Assembly: GCF_050624435.1 (NCBI RefSeq)
Contig: NC_134534.1
Coordinates: forward strand, 69,091,501-69,155,500
DNA: 64,000 nucleotides
Source of the DNA: Tenrec ecaudatus
Lineage: Eukaryota; Chordata; Mammalia; Afrosoricida; Tenrecidae
Direction of reading: 5' to 3'
Shown here piece after piece: positions 9,641 through 21,042 of the stretch. The notes below the pieces were generated by a model. The model saw only the letters and a list, made by a program, of their open reading frames with translations. It made no database searches and was not told the origin of the DNA. How positions within the stretch are numbered: position 1 is the stretch's first letter; each line of letters opens with the position of its first letter. A program made the position numbers and the translations under genes.

Positions 9641-10103
9641 GATCTTTTTCTTTTTTTTAAAACATTTTATTAGGGGCTCATACAACTCTTATCACAATCC
9701 ATGCATATACATACATCAATTGTATAAAGCACATCTGTACATTCTTTACCCTAATCATTTTTTTCTTTTCTTTTTTTACATTTTATTAGGGGTTCATACA
9801 ACTCTTACACAATCCATTCATATACATACATCAATTGTATAAAGCACATCCGCACATTCCCTGCCCCAATCATTCTCAAAGCATTTGCTCTCCACTTAAG
9901 CCCTCTGCATCAGGTCCTCTTTTTTTTCCCCTCCCTCCCCACTCCCCCTTCCTCATGAGCCCTTGATAATCCACAGATTGTTATTTTGTCATATCTTGCC
10001 CTATCCGGAGTCTCTCCTTCCCCCCTTCTCTGCCGTCCATCTCCCAGGGAGGAGGACACATGTGGATCCTTTTTCTTTTCTTTTTTTTCTGATCTTTTTC
10101 TTT
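9641..10103 (-). mobile_element. Compound L1 3' ends (two in tandem) with TSD
   Basis: Two partial L1 3' ends lie head-to-tail on the minus strand. One is about 105 bases (9654-9757). The other is about 300 bases (9778-10069). Each begins on the plus strand with the antisense 3' terminus 'acattttattaggggytcat'. A 13-bp direct repeat 'gatctttttcttt' at 9641-9653 and 10091-10103 brackets the pair. A CT-rich repeat at about 9758-9777 and 10070-10088 brackets the inner copy, which suggests nesting of one in the 5' junction of the other. Both belong to the youngest-looking subfamily ('catacatcaattgtataaag'). Confidence 0.8.
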
Positions 10104-10887
10104 GTCTCTGGACAGTGCTTCTTTGGTCTATATTCAATGTTGTCCTTTTTGGGAAATTCTGTTCCAGGGTAAATATATATTGTACCCTCTCTACATTTTA
10201 ATGGCAAACATTGGAAACACTGACTCAGTTTCTAAGCTTTTATTTTAAATTATGCAGAAAGGAGACTGTTTTAAAACACCACAAAGGAGAAAATGGGCTG
10301 TTTGGTGTGTCTGCACCACCTCCTCATAAAGTTTGATTGATTGCAAGCTGACAGATAAGAATAAACATACAAAAATTTTAAGTGGCTCAGTCTTCCTAGG
10401 GTTTATGGAACCCTTTCTATACTTTGAAGTCATTCATACTTAATTTGGCATCTTTCTGAATCTTTTGCAAAAGACAATTTCTAGTGTCAGTTAACCATAA
10501 GAATAATTTTATTTTTGTGTGTGTTTATTTTGAGTCAGTCAAGATAAAATGCTTCACATTATTACTTAGCATAAAATATAGCATATTTTTATCCCCTTGA
10601 CTTTTGCTGCCTGTGTGCATTTATTTATGGTATTGTTAGTTGCTATCACGCCTACTTTTGACTCATACTTATGATCCCATCTAAATACTCTCAGGTGATG
10701 AACTGGCTCAAAGAAGACATTCACTGTTATAGAATTTTGTTTGATCAAAGATTATGCCATTTACTTCTCTGCAGATTCACTTTATAGAGATGTGTTATTC
10801 CATGCTGTAGCAGATAACATGGGTGAGCTGTGATCTCCCATTAGAGAGCCTAATAAAAGAAGCAGGACACATAAAAATGAAAATATA
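10104..10887. other. No confident feature
   Basis: AT-rich sequence. A stretch at about 10630-10690 ('gttagttgctatcacgcc', 'ttttgactcatactta') resembles the antisense 3' tail of an AfroSINE or RTE element but is too short to call. Confidence 0.35.
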
Positions 10888-11511
10888 TTAATGACCCTTT
10901 TATTTAAAAATCATTTTATTGGGGGCTTGTAAAAATCTTATAATAATCCATACATCTATCCATTGTGTCAAGCACATTTGTACATATGTTGCTGTCATCA
11001 TTCTCAAAACATCTGCTTTCTACTTGAGCCCTTAGTATCAGCTCCTCATTTTCCCCTCCCTCCCCACCCTTCTTCCCTCAGAAAACCTTGATAATTTATC
11101 AATTATTATTATTTTTCATGTCTTACACTGTCTGATGTCTCCCTTGACCCACTTTTCTGTTGTTTGTCCCCCAGGGAGAGGGTTATATGTAGACCATTGT
11201 GATCGGTTCCACCTTTCTCCCCCACCTTCCCCTCCCCCTCCTGGTATGGCTACTCTCATTATTGGTCCTGAGCAGTTTATCTGTCCCGGATTCCCCGTGT
11301 TTCCAGCTCTTTTGTGTACCCATGCACATGCTCTGGTCTAGTCGGAATGTAAGGTAGAATTGGGATCGTGATAGTGGGGGTGGAGGAGGGGTGGTCAGTA
11401 GAAGCATTAAAGGACTAGGGGAAAGTTGTATGTTTCATCTGTGCGATACTGCACCCTGACTGGCTCGTCTCCTTCCTGAAACCTTCTGTAAGGGGATGTT
11501 AACGACCCTTT
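10888..11511 (-). mobile_element. 5'-truncated L1 with 13-bp TSD
   Basis: The antisense L1 3' end begins at 10905 ('aaaaatcattttattggggg') and runs to about 11498, covering the last ~590 bases of the 3'UTR. It is flanked by 'ttaatgacccttt' (10888-10900) and 'ttaacgacccttt' (11499-11511), a 13-bp duplication with one mismatch. This is classic target-primed insertion with 5' truncation. No ORF remains. Confidence 0.92.
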
Positions 11512-11539
11512 CTGAAGAGATGACACAAATACAATGGTG

Positions 11540-12030
11540 TGGAGGCTCTGAGGGAGATGAGAGAACATCTCATTGAGCTATCAAGAAAGATTTCATAGGG
11601 GAGACGGAATATCAGAGGACCCTAGAAAGGTTAGGAGAATTTTTGATGGCAGAGGTGGGTGAAGGGAATGCTGTGGGCAGAGGGAGCAGCATGAATTAAA
11701 GTCAAGAAGGGACGATTGTGTAGACATCTTGGAAAATACTGAACCAGTGCAAGGTGGTTGGTGAACTGGATATATATGTGGCAGATGCCTGGGAGAAAAA
11801 GCTGGGGGGTGGCCTGGGGGATGGTAGGAAGTAGGGCCCTCTTGCTAGGACTTGAATTCCATCTTTCACTGAATTTCCCCTTACTGGACATTGGAGAGTT
11901 TTGATCAGGTAGCAGATTTGGCAGCAGGGAGTTAAATAAATTATATGGAGAACGGAATGAGTGTAGGACACAGCCCAGGTGAGAGAGGACGTGGCTCCAT
12001 GTCGTAGAGGAAGGAAGGACACAATCCTGC
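11540..12030 (-). mobile_element. L2 LINE fragment, minus
   Basis: The plus strand reads as antisense L2. Landmarks are 'gggcagagggagcagcat' (complement of the 'tgctgttccctctgcc' block) and 'ttttgatcaggtagcagatt' (complement of the block near 'aatcagatcatgtcac'). Old and heavily diverged, with no termini. Confidence 0.6.
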
Positions 12031-12059
12031 TGACAGGGTAGTCCTACTTTGAGCCTTAC

Positions 12060-12590
12060 CACACTTTCAAGTGGGCAGCCAGAGGATCCTGCTCAAAGCT
12101 TCAGTAGCCTTCCAGCTCACTTACAGAAAAGTGTCTTAGAAGATGACCTCCTGGGACTACCGGACTAACCTCTGTGGCTTCTTCAGTCCCAACGCCTTGC
12201 GGCAAACATGTGTCCTCGTTGCTCGACCTCCAGTGATCCAGACCTACTTTCACCTTCCCCAGATGTCCAGGGCCTCGAGTCCTATCTTCTGCTCATATAG
12301 TGAGATCTTCCCTCGTCACACCATTGAAAAATGCCAGCCTCCTCTCTAAACTTCTCTTTCTTTCCTTCTTTATTTTCCTCCCTGGTACCTCAGTACTCGG
12401 CCCAACCTAACATACTGTACATTTTCTTAATCATCTATGTTGGTATCCTACCCCCAATGAGAAAGTAAGCTCCAAGAAGGCAAAGTTGTTTTTGTGTTGT
12501 TTTATTTTGTCTGTTATATTCTATGCTATATTTTCCCTGCCTAGTAAGTCCTTCATACCTGTTTAATGAATGACGTGTTGGATCTACAAC
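12060..12590 (+). mobile_element. L2 LINE fragment, plus
   Basis: Sense-strand L2 landmarks in order: 'gcagccagaggatcctgctc', 'ttcaccttccccagatgtcc', 'cctaacatactgtacatttt', 'gagaaagtaagctccaagaa' and 'cctgtttaatgaatgac' at the 3' end. The 68-codon frame at 12143-12349 is part of this relic. Confidence 0.75.
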
Positions 12591-12714
12591 ATGTGGCCAT
12601 ATGGGATTGATGGCGAGGGCGTTTGAACCTTAGGAGATGGGAAGAGGAACTAGTTGAGTGGGGCAGAAGGAATGGATTCTGAATTTGTATTGCCCAAAAG
12701 GAGTCCCGGAAGTA

Positions 12715-12885
12715 CTGTCCGGTAAGCTTTGGACTACCAACTGCAACATACGTGCCTCAAAGATACCAGCTGCTCCACTGGAGATAGGGTGAGGTTGCCT
12801 GCTGGCATGAAGATGATGAGAAATCCTACAGAGGGCCACTGTAAGTGGGAATCACGTTGATGGTAGTGGTTTTTGGAAGAACCTG
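12715..12885 (+). mobile_element. AfroSINE, diverged
   Basis: The SINE body is recognisable from 'aagctttggactaccaactg' and 'accagctgctccactggaga' to the tail 'acgttgatggtagtgg'. The RNA polymerase III boxes are decayed. Confidence 0.6.
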
Positions 12886-12941
12886 CAGAACCGTTGTATG
12901 TGATTCTTTTAGGTATCCAGTCATGACTGTAGCATGGGCTT

Positions 12942-13065
12942 ATGGAACCTTGGTAGTGTTGTGAGTTAGGTGTTGGGCTGTGACGCACAAGGTCAGAAGT
13001 TTGAATTCACCATTGATCCTGGGAAGAAAGAGGAGGCCGTCTTTTCCCATAACAATTTACAGCTG
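12942..13065 (+). mobile_element. AfroSINE, 3'-truncated
   Basis: The head 'accttggtagtgttgtgag', the 'gttgggctgtgacgcacaag' block and the B-box region 'gaagtttgaattcacc' are clear. It stops after 'aacaatttacag'. Confidence 0.65.
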
Positions 13066-13790
13066 TCCAAAAACATGCTCGTGCCACATTTAAATAATTT
13101 CAGTAACACTATGATCAATAGCCATGAAAGGCGTATCCGGGCTTCCTGCAGTGGCCATTCCTGTGCACGCCTCTGTCGATAAGTGGCTCAGGGTTAATTT
13201 CCATTCCCAAGCTCAGAGGTGACTAGGGTATGCCAGGGCCATCTGGTTTCTTTGGCTCCTTTCCAAATAGTAGGAATGCTCAAGGGGGGTTTGGTGGGAG
13301 ATGAATTGGAATACTTTTATGGTTGGTGATTTGTGATTGGGCAACCTACAGGGTTATTAGTTTCAAAGAAAATCACCATAGAAGTATTCCAATTGCCCAT
13401 GTTATTTTTAAAAAGCAACTTTCATTTAGCTCAAATAGAAATACTTGCCTACTGGGAAGTACGCATCGAAAAGTTGTATCTGTGGTGTACACTTGAGCAT
13501 ACAAAATGTAGAGACCGTCTAAGAAGCTAGGGAACTTTTCCCTGCATGGTGATGGTCTCTTTCCACCAGCCTTTGGATGCCCCAGAGAGTTTAAAATAAA
13601 GCAAATAAATAGAACCAAAAGTTTGTAAACAAAATACTTGCTCTACGTACTTGCAAAAGCAAGGAATTCGGGAGTTTCCTGAAGAGGGTTTTAAAAAAGC
13701 ACCGTGTATCCTGAGAGATGTTTTCCCTGCGTTTCCTGCTGACATGGCACCTCCTTTCTCCTCCTCTGTGCTTCCGTGAGAAGTCCTCGC
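13066..13790. other. No recognised feature
   Basis: No family recognised. Overlapping short frames on both strands have no familiar motif. Confidence 0.35.
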
Positions 13791-13794
13791 TCAC

Positions 13795-13988
13795 CCGCAC
13801 TGCCATGGACTTATTCCAACTCACAGCGACCTCGCCAGAAAGAGTAGAACTGCCCCTGTGGGTTGCTGAGGCTTTAAATCTTTATGGGAACAGAAAGCCT
13901 CATCTTTCTCTTGTGGGGCAGCTGGTGGTTTCAAACTGCTAACCTTGGGGTTAGTAGCCCCACTGGTAACCCACCATACAAGACTCTT
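13795..13988 (-). mobile_element. AfroSINE, minus
   Basis: Antisense tail 'tgccatggacttattccaac', body 'ggctttaaatctttatggga' and antisense B box 'ggtttcaaactgctaacc'. Nearly full length. Confidence 0.8.
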
Positions 13989-15250
13989 CTTAGAATGTAC
14001 ATACCTCCATTTTAAGACTTCATATTATGACATCCTGTCTATTTTCCTTTCTGCCTTCCTTGGAACTTTTGAATAATGTAAACCGAGTTCCTAGTTCTGC
14101 AGAAGGTACCAGTGTGTGAAAGAAAAGGAAAGAAAGGTAGCCTCCTAAGAGAGGTACTGTCAGCCATGTATGTAGGAAAATGGAATTAAAAGAGAATGGA
14201 ATTTTTCAATGAACCTCTTATCCCCTGTCATATTTTAATCATTAAATTGGTACTTGGAAACCAATCTAGTTCTTCCTTGTTTTTTAAAAGATACTGCCAG
14301 TTTCTTATATAAAATTGGAATTTGAAGGAAGTGTCTATTGAACAAGCAGATAAAGGTCACTCAAATGATTAAAGTCAAACTGTCCCTGATTTTAACAAGG
14401 CATAAAAATCACACCAGGCACACACAAGGCATGAAAATCACACCAAACTAAAGCTAAACAGGGGGAAAACACAAAAAATAAAATAAAAAGACTGGACAGT
14501 CGTTGTTGGGGTTCTTATTGATACGTTATAAAACATGATCATGCATGGAAAATGTTGGGTACTTTTCAAAGTACGTGAGCAGAAGCCAAGGCTTCCTCGT
14601 GGAGGGATCAGGAAAGGCCTTTGGAGGTGAGGTAGGGATCGTGGCGCAGGGAACAGCTGAGGCAACATCATGTGATACGCTGTACTTGGATGAGGCCACA
14701 GGAGAATATGCTTCTGTTGGGACCTATATGGGTAAGTAAAAAAACTATGTATGCTTATTAGAGCCTTTTTAAAAAGTTTATATAAGATATATTCATGAAA
14801 GAAAAATTGAAAATATAAGAAGAAAATGTAAGCACTTAGAATTTTTATAATAAAAGTATTCATTTCATGTGAACTTAAAGGTAAAAATAAAATTAATGGC
14901 TTGCTGAACTTCAGATAAATGATTTCTCACCAAAAGAGATGGTATGTTTGAAAATAATGATACCAAAAGGAATTATAAAAAACAAAAATTAAGATGCATC
15001 AGTATGTTTCCTCAGTACTTAAGGTTAGAATTAATGCTGAGTGTAAATGTAATTTTCCAGGTAATGACACTCAGTCAACTGCTTCATATTAGTAATTGGT
15101 CTATTTTGTATAATAGTGAAACAAACTTTACTCTTCATCCTACTCGCAGTTTAAACATTTTAATAAGTTAAAAGAACAAAACTGGAAATTCCATGTCTGA
15201 ACAGAAAAATGATCGTGTGAAACAGTGGGAGCAGGTTAAAACAAATGCAC
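13989..15250. other. No recognised feature
   Basis: AT-rich (notably 14740-15180). No gene or repeat assigned. A 141-codon minus frame at 14438-14863 is rich in F/Y/S from low-complexity AT sequence and lacks a recognisable domain. Confidence 0.35.
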
Positions 15251-15253
15251 ACA

Positions 15254-15390
15254 CAACACATAAACCCATTGCCGTTGAGTCGGTTCTAACCCCTCTGTAG
15301 GACAGGGGGAATTGCCCTGTGGGGTTTTTGAGGCTGTAAATCTTTATAAGGGCAGAAATCCTCATCTTTCTCCTCCTGAGACAACACATA
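15254..15390 (-). mobile_element. AfroSINE, minus, head missing
   Basis: 'aacccattgccgttgagtcg' followed by 'gaggctgtaaatctttataa' and 'cctcatctttctcctcctga'. The tRNA-like part is lost. Confidence 0.8.
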
Positions 15391-15477
15391 GTGGGAATGA
15401 AATGTTCTTCCAGTCTGAAAAAACATCAGAATATAAAGAGGCTTAAAAATTGCTAAAGCAAATTAGCACTTTGAAAG

Positions 15478-16050
15478 TACTAGGCCTAATTATGATCTTA
15501 GATGCACAATCCAGTCTCATGGAAGAAGCAGTCAAAAGATCAAGCAACAAGTTGCCTTGGGTAAATCTGCTACACAAGACCTCTTTAAAGTGTTGAAAAG
15601 CAAGGATGTTACTTTGGGGACCCAGGTGGACCTGACCCAAGCCGTGGTATTTTCCCATGCCTCTTATGCATGTGAACGCTGAACATCAAATAAGGAAGAC
15701 TGAAGAAGAATCGTTGACTTTGAATTATAGTGCCGACAACTATTGAAAGTACCATGGAATGCCAGAAGAACAAAAAGTGTGTTAGAAGTCTAGCCAGAGT
15801 GCTCCTTAGAAGCACAGGGATGGCAAGACTTGGTCTTGGTATCTTGGAGACGTTGGGGGGCTTCATGTTTGGTAAAGTGGAGGGGTGCCGACAAAAGGAA
15901 GACCTTCAACAGAACGGATTGATAGAGTGGCTGCACTGATGGGCCACAACATGAAACCAGTTGTGAGGATGGCATGGGATCGGGCAGTGGTTTGTTCTCT
16001 TGTAGGTATGTGGGGTATGAGGTCAAACCGAGGAGCTGTATGATAAGAAG
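15478..16050 (+). mobile_element. RTE (BovB-like) LINE, RT C-terminus to 3' region
   Basis: Landmarks in order: 'gaagaagcagtcaaaagatc', 'gacctctttaaagtgttgaa', 'gacctgacccaagccgtgg', 'gtgctccttagaagcacagg', 'ttcatgtttggtaaagtgg' and 'acggattgatagagtggctg'. Frames such as 15730-15939 (+) are pieces of the ancient ORF (IMLGKVEG-like FMFGKVEG). Interrupted by stops. Confidence 0.8.
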
Positions 16051-16570
16051 TTAGCCCATAAGGAATATTTAAAGTTTTGTTGCTTTAAAAGATAAAGCTG
16101 TCAGTTACTGAAAAATATAGAATATATCTTCAATAGGCTGGAAAAATGAAATGTTGAGTATGCCCCTTTTCTGGATTGCCTTTTAATTTTGATGGACATT
16201 TGCAAAAAAGCACGCGATCTGGCAATGATATTAATACTACTTTCAAAAATTACTTCTACGTATGATCCATTTTAAATTCATCCCCTTGGATTTTGGTACT
16301 TTGTATAGATTTTTATTTCTGTTTTATGACTGTTTAAGGCATTTGCTGATTTTAGTACCTGCTTGATCTTATAACTGAATTTGTAATATTTCTTAGCACT
16401 AAATCATAAAATGATGATAATCACTATCATTATTTCATCATTTCTCATCATGCTTTTTATAGCATCTTTGATTTTACAATGACACAGCTACACATAACAC
16501 CAAGAAAAGATCTAAAATATATTTCTCTGCATAAAAGCTAGCTGTTTTGTTGCAAAGTGTGAATTTAACA
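16051..16570. other. No recognised feature
   Basis: AT-rich, with no ORF or repeat recognised. Confidence 0.35.
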
Positions 16571-16571
16571 G

Positions 16572-16783
16572 GAATCCCTGGGTAATGCAAATGGGTCAGT
16601 GTTTGGCTATGAACTGGAAGGCTGATGATTTGAATCCACAAGTGCCTCAAAAGGAAGCCCTGGAGTTGTACTTGAGAAAAGTCAGCCACCGAAAACCCCG
16701 GGGAGCATGTTTCTCCTCTAGACATGTGCCGTCTCCCTGAGTTAGTGCCAACCCCATAGCAACCACTGGGGTTTTTTGGGTTA
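16572..16783 (+). mobile_element. AfroSINE
   Basis: Head 'gaatccctgggtaatgcaaa', B-box region 'gatgatttgaatccacaag' and the longer-variant body. The tail region reads 'gagttagtgccaaccccata'. Confidence 0.7.
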
Positions 16784-16956
16784 CTAACTTACTTTTTCCC
16801 ACATTGCATTTTTGAAATTATTTTGAATTTACATAAAAGCTTCATAAATAGCACCTCGAACTGCTGTGTACCTGTTACCCCGATTCCCTTATTGACATTT
16901 CTGACCCCATTTGAGAAGTCACAGACATGATCCTCTTAATAAAACCAAACTAAACA

Positions 16957-17140
16957 AAAACCCTGTTGCCATTGACTGGGATCTGACGGATGGATTTGTG
17001 AGTCCGTGTATAACAGAGTAGACTGCTCCATATGCTTTTCTATGTTGCAGTCTTAAAGGAAGCAGGTTGCCAGGACTTGCTTCCGTGGCCCTGCTGCATA
17101 AGAACAGACTCAACTTTTAGGTTAATCATTGAGTACAAAT
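16957..17140 (-). mobile_element. AfroSINE, minus, diverged
   Basis: Antisense tail 'ccctgttgccattgactggg' and body 'gaagcaggttgccaggactt'. The head is eroded. Confidence 0.6.
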
Positions 17141-17155
17141 GGTACTGCCTTAAGC

Positions 17156-17323
17156 CCAAACTGCCATTGAATCAATTCTGATTCAGGGTGACCCTATATA
17201 TGGTTTTTGAGGGCACACATCTTTATGGGGGCAGACAACTTCATCTTTATCAGCTGGTGGGGTTGAACCACCAACCTTGTGGCTGGCAGCCAAACTACTA
17301 CCCCACAGCGCCACTAGAGCTCC
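17156..17323 (-). mobile_element. AfroSINE, minus
   Basis: 'aaactgccattgaatcaatt', 'cacatctttatgggggcaga', antisense B box 'ggttgaaccaccaacc' and antisense head 'agcgccactagagctcc'. Nearly complete and adjacent to another minus AfroSINE. Confidence 0.85.
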
Positions 17324-20300
17324 TTCCCCCCCTGCAGGGGGAGACAGAAGGACATGATTACTCAGTGCAACCTGCAGTCCTGGGTAGAGCGTGGACTCAT
17401 AAAGGGTATTATTGGCAAACTTTGAATGGGCCCCATGGTATACATCGTGTCATGGGATCCTTGTGAGTTTTTGCATTTGATAGCTGAATTATAGCCATGC
17501 AGGTATAGAGCTACCAAGATTTTTCCCCTAAATTTTTGCTATTACAGTGCTGCACTGAAAAGGCACTTAGGTCTTGCAGCATTCCTATGGGAGGCTGGGT
17601 GAAATCAATGTCTAGAATCAAGGATGAGACCTTCACCCTCCATGCCAAATGCTCATAATTCTTAGACATAATTAGTCTAATGGGTGATGAGCTGGGCTCT
17701 ACCCCTGTGACTCTCTTCCCCCCTTGGGCATCTCTTCTTTTTGTCTCCCACCCATCCAGCCCAAATTACCTGGGGAGGATCTGGCCTGCCTGGTCTGTCC
17801 CTTATGCCCATAAAACCACAATTAGTTAACATTTCCTAATGAGCCTCGAAAGTCAAGTGCCCAACATCGTGTGCCACGTGCTCAGCTGTGAGCATCCTCA
17901 AAGCTGGATGGTGCAACATGAACTCCGAAGTGCATTTCCCTGGGAAAGTGGTAGTTGGAAACTATAAGGTAATACAATGTGGCGTGTACTCTACTGCCTT
18001 TATACACACAGTAACCTTTGAGGGTTTAACACAGAATAACAGTTTTAATCAATGAGAACATGCAGCCGTTTACTTGAAGCAGTTTTACAACAAAGCCGTC
18101 GGTCTTGCTTCTGCATATTTGTGTATAGCTGCCTTTTTAGATGCTTTGGTTTCCTTGTCTTAGTTGAAAATGAAAACCCAAAATCTATTGAATAAAGGAA
18201 ATTATTGAATTCTAATCAGTCATCAGGCTTCCTCCCCGCCTTTTCTGTTTTTGTTCGCTTGTTGCAAATATTGCTGAATGGCTATTTCCAGTTCATTTCA
18301 AAAACAATTCAATTTTTATTTCTTTTCCATCCATTGTTTGTAACATTCATTTGTCATTTTTGTCATTTTGTAGACCTACCAAGAGCAGCTGTCAGGATCT
18401 TAAGCAACATGACATTCCTTTTTGTGAGTTTGTCATACACAGCTGAGAGTGCCGTTGTAACTGCTTTCATTACCTTCATTCCCAAGTTCATCGAGTCACA
18501 GTTTGCTATCCCTGCTTCCAGTGCCAGCATCTACACTGGTAAGGCACTGCCGTAGAACTACTTGAAAACGTGACCATTTTTAACTGCTAAACTGTAATGG
18601 AATGAGTGAAGAGAAAGTTCAATCTAACATCAGCGTGTTAAATAAGTTCATGAACGGTTACCTTTCAACCAAAAGTTTTGGAAGAGTATGTCCTTAAATG
18701 TTTTCTTTTTAATTCATATTTTATTACTATGTGAGATGATTTTTACCAATTGTATTTTGGAGAGGGGAAACATTATTTATATTTTTATGGTTCTTTGCTT
18801 TAAAAAGAAGGTGGAAGTGATGACATTCACATTTAAGTCTGAATAGATCTTTTCGTGGGTTGGTATTAAAAGGTTTGAAGTGTTTTTTCTAAAAGAAAAT
18901 GTGAAATATAGATCTGTCCATGGTACCAGGATTTCCTCTTGATGATTATGAAGAATTTAATGGAGTCTGTGGAGATACATGAAGCTAAAAAGAGAATTTA
19001 TCATTTTTGTTTGAAAGGATTTTTTAATGTAACGAAGCATATTTTTGTCAGAATTTTGATACATGTAACCTTAGCACACATAGTATGCAAATCTATTTAT
19101 AGACAATTGGCCCCCCACAAATGCAGGTGCATTAATTCTTAAATATTGTGGGCATGCTCAGTGTATTACGTCATATAATATTCTAGAAAATTTCTTACAG
19201 GTTTCAAACATGGTTGAATGTTTATATTTTCCTAAAGGCTTAAGCTATTAATGTTTTAGTGGAGATTTATAACTTTTCAGAGGACTAAGTCTCCTACTTT
19301 CTCCTCCAATTCCTTGAATTATCTGACAATTAACAGGAACAATGGTATCATTGGTAGAAAGATAAGTAGTTGTGACATATTAAAGTGATAACTTTGTTCC
19401 CTATTTTATTTTTCACATAAAAAGACACACAGTTGTGTTGTGGGTTCATAGCAAATATTTTTATAAAAGGATAGAAGTTGTGGCACATTTTAAGCATAAC
19501 TTTTTCCCTAAGTTGGTTTCAACTGTATCTGTTTTTCTTCATTAAGGTGAAAGTTCCAGGTTATTGTACAGTTTGGTTGTCTAATTTAACTCCTACGCTA
19601 ACACTGTTGAGCAGCAATTCTCAAGTTGGGAAAACAAGGGCTGTCTTGTGACAGGATGCTAGATAGCACTTAAAGGTAGAGTAGTCTCAAGTATTTCCCA
19701 GTGTTTCAATTATAAATGGTGTTACTGAAAATAAAGTTCATAGTCAAATAAGCTTAGTACTTGTCAAAATAAAGACTTTGCATGCCTTTTAGTATGATAA
19801 TGTGCATTTTGAATTGCCCATAGGGATTCAGAATATAGTATTTCCTAGACTTGGTAGACTACAAACTTGATACTTATTTTGTGATCAGGGTCTCTCTTGT
19901 GACTAGAAACCCCCCTAGTCCATTGTGTGCCACTGGTCCAATCAGTCTAGCGAGCAGAACTGCTTGGATCACCCTGTTTCTTTCCTCTGGACCCTTTTGA
20001 CCCTCTGGACTACTTGACCCCTAGAACAGTACTTTCCTAGCACGAAATTGAATGCATATTGAATGGATATTGACCAAAGGTATCTCTTAGTTACTAGTAA
20101 AGGCAGAGGCTAGGTGAACAACTCTTTCGTGAAAACCTAGTATAGGCCTCACTTGAACCTGAGATGCTTGGCTGCAGGTATCCACAGTGTAGTCTACTTG
20201 GTGGCGATGGGGCGTGTATGTGTATAGGATTGAATAGGTCTAACTCACAAAGTTGACTGACCCCATGATCCAACATCAGAAACAAAGAAGCAGTATTTCA

Positions 20301-20332
20301 AAGTGCTAATTCCATTCTGGTTTGGTCATCGC
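17324..20332. other. Repeat-poor AT-rich stretch, nothing recognised
   Basis: About 3 kb without a repeat that I can name. The frame at 18205-18555 (+, 116 codons) is hydrophobic but has no homology that I recognise and no splice or promoter context. Could be ordinary unique intergenic or intronic DNA. Confidence 0.4.
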
Positions 20333-20545
20333 TAAGGAGCTCTGCTGGTGTGATGGGATATACATTGAGCTGCTAACTGCAAGGTCAGTATTTCCAACTT
20401 ACCAGTTGATCCATGGGGAGGAAGGTGGGGCTGTCTGCCTTATAAAGATCTAAAGTCTTGGATTCTCAAAGGGGCAATGACACTCTGCCCTACGGGGTTG
20501 CTATGAGTTGGAATTGATTGGATGGCAGTGAGTTTCGTGTTTTGT
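20333..20545 (+). mobile_element. AfroSINE
   Basis: Head 'ggagctctgctggtgtgatg', 'gctgctaactgcaaggtcag', tail 'gttgctatgagttggaattg' and 'gatggcagtgagttt'. Full length. Confidence 0.88.
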
Positions 20546-20859
20546 CATTAGTGATTAAAAACAATCATTGTGTAACAGTCGACTGTCTTCTGGTGAAAGG
20601 CTTTCTCACCCCAGCCCATAGTCTTTCCCCTTCCTTTACAGTTAAATAACAAACAATAATAGTCACGAGATATTCCAACTGATTAAGAATAGAGGATGGC
20701 TATTCCACTTGTTATATTACAATAAGATTAAAGAGTGATTGCTCTTCCTTTGAAAACTCCCCTTTGTTTAATCTTTCTTTATTGCTGAGCAGAGTTTTAA
20801 TTTTCTCAAGAAAGAAAGCCAAAACCAAACAACCACAATAACAAGAGCAACAACAACAA

Positions 20860-21042
20860 ACCCCTCAGCTGCCAGTGGTCCCACACGTGTCAGAGCAGAA
20901 CTGTGATCTGTAAGTCTCCACTGGCTAGTATTTTAGCAATGGGTCACCCGGCCTTGCCCTGACATGCTGCTGCTGGGTTTGAACCTGCAACCTTTGGGCC
21001 GGTAGCTAGAGCACATGAACCATTTATACCACCCTGAGCTCT
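20860..21042 (-). mobile_element. AfroSINE, minus, diverged
   Basis: Antisense B-box block 'gggtttgaacctgcaacctt' and head 'taccaccctgagctc'. Preceded by a CAA-rich stretch at about 20825-20860. Confidence 0.65.

Noticed and set aside
14438..14863. 141-codon minus frame as a gene
   Set aside because: F/Y/S-rich translation of AT-rich DNA without domain, promoter or poly(A) context.
18205..18555. 116-codon hydrophobic frame as membrane protein
   Set aside because: Phenylalanine/leucine-rich translation of a T-rich strand; no family resemblance or gene structure.
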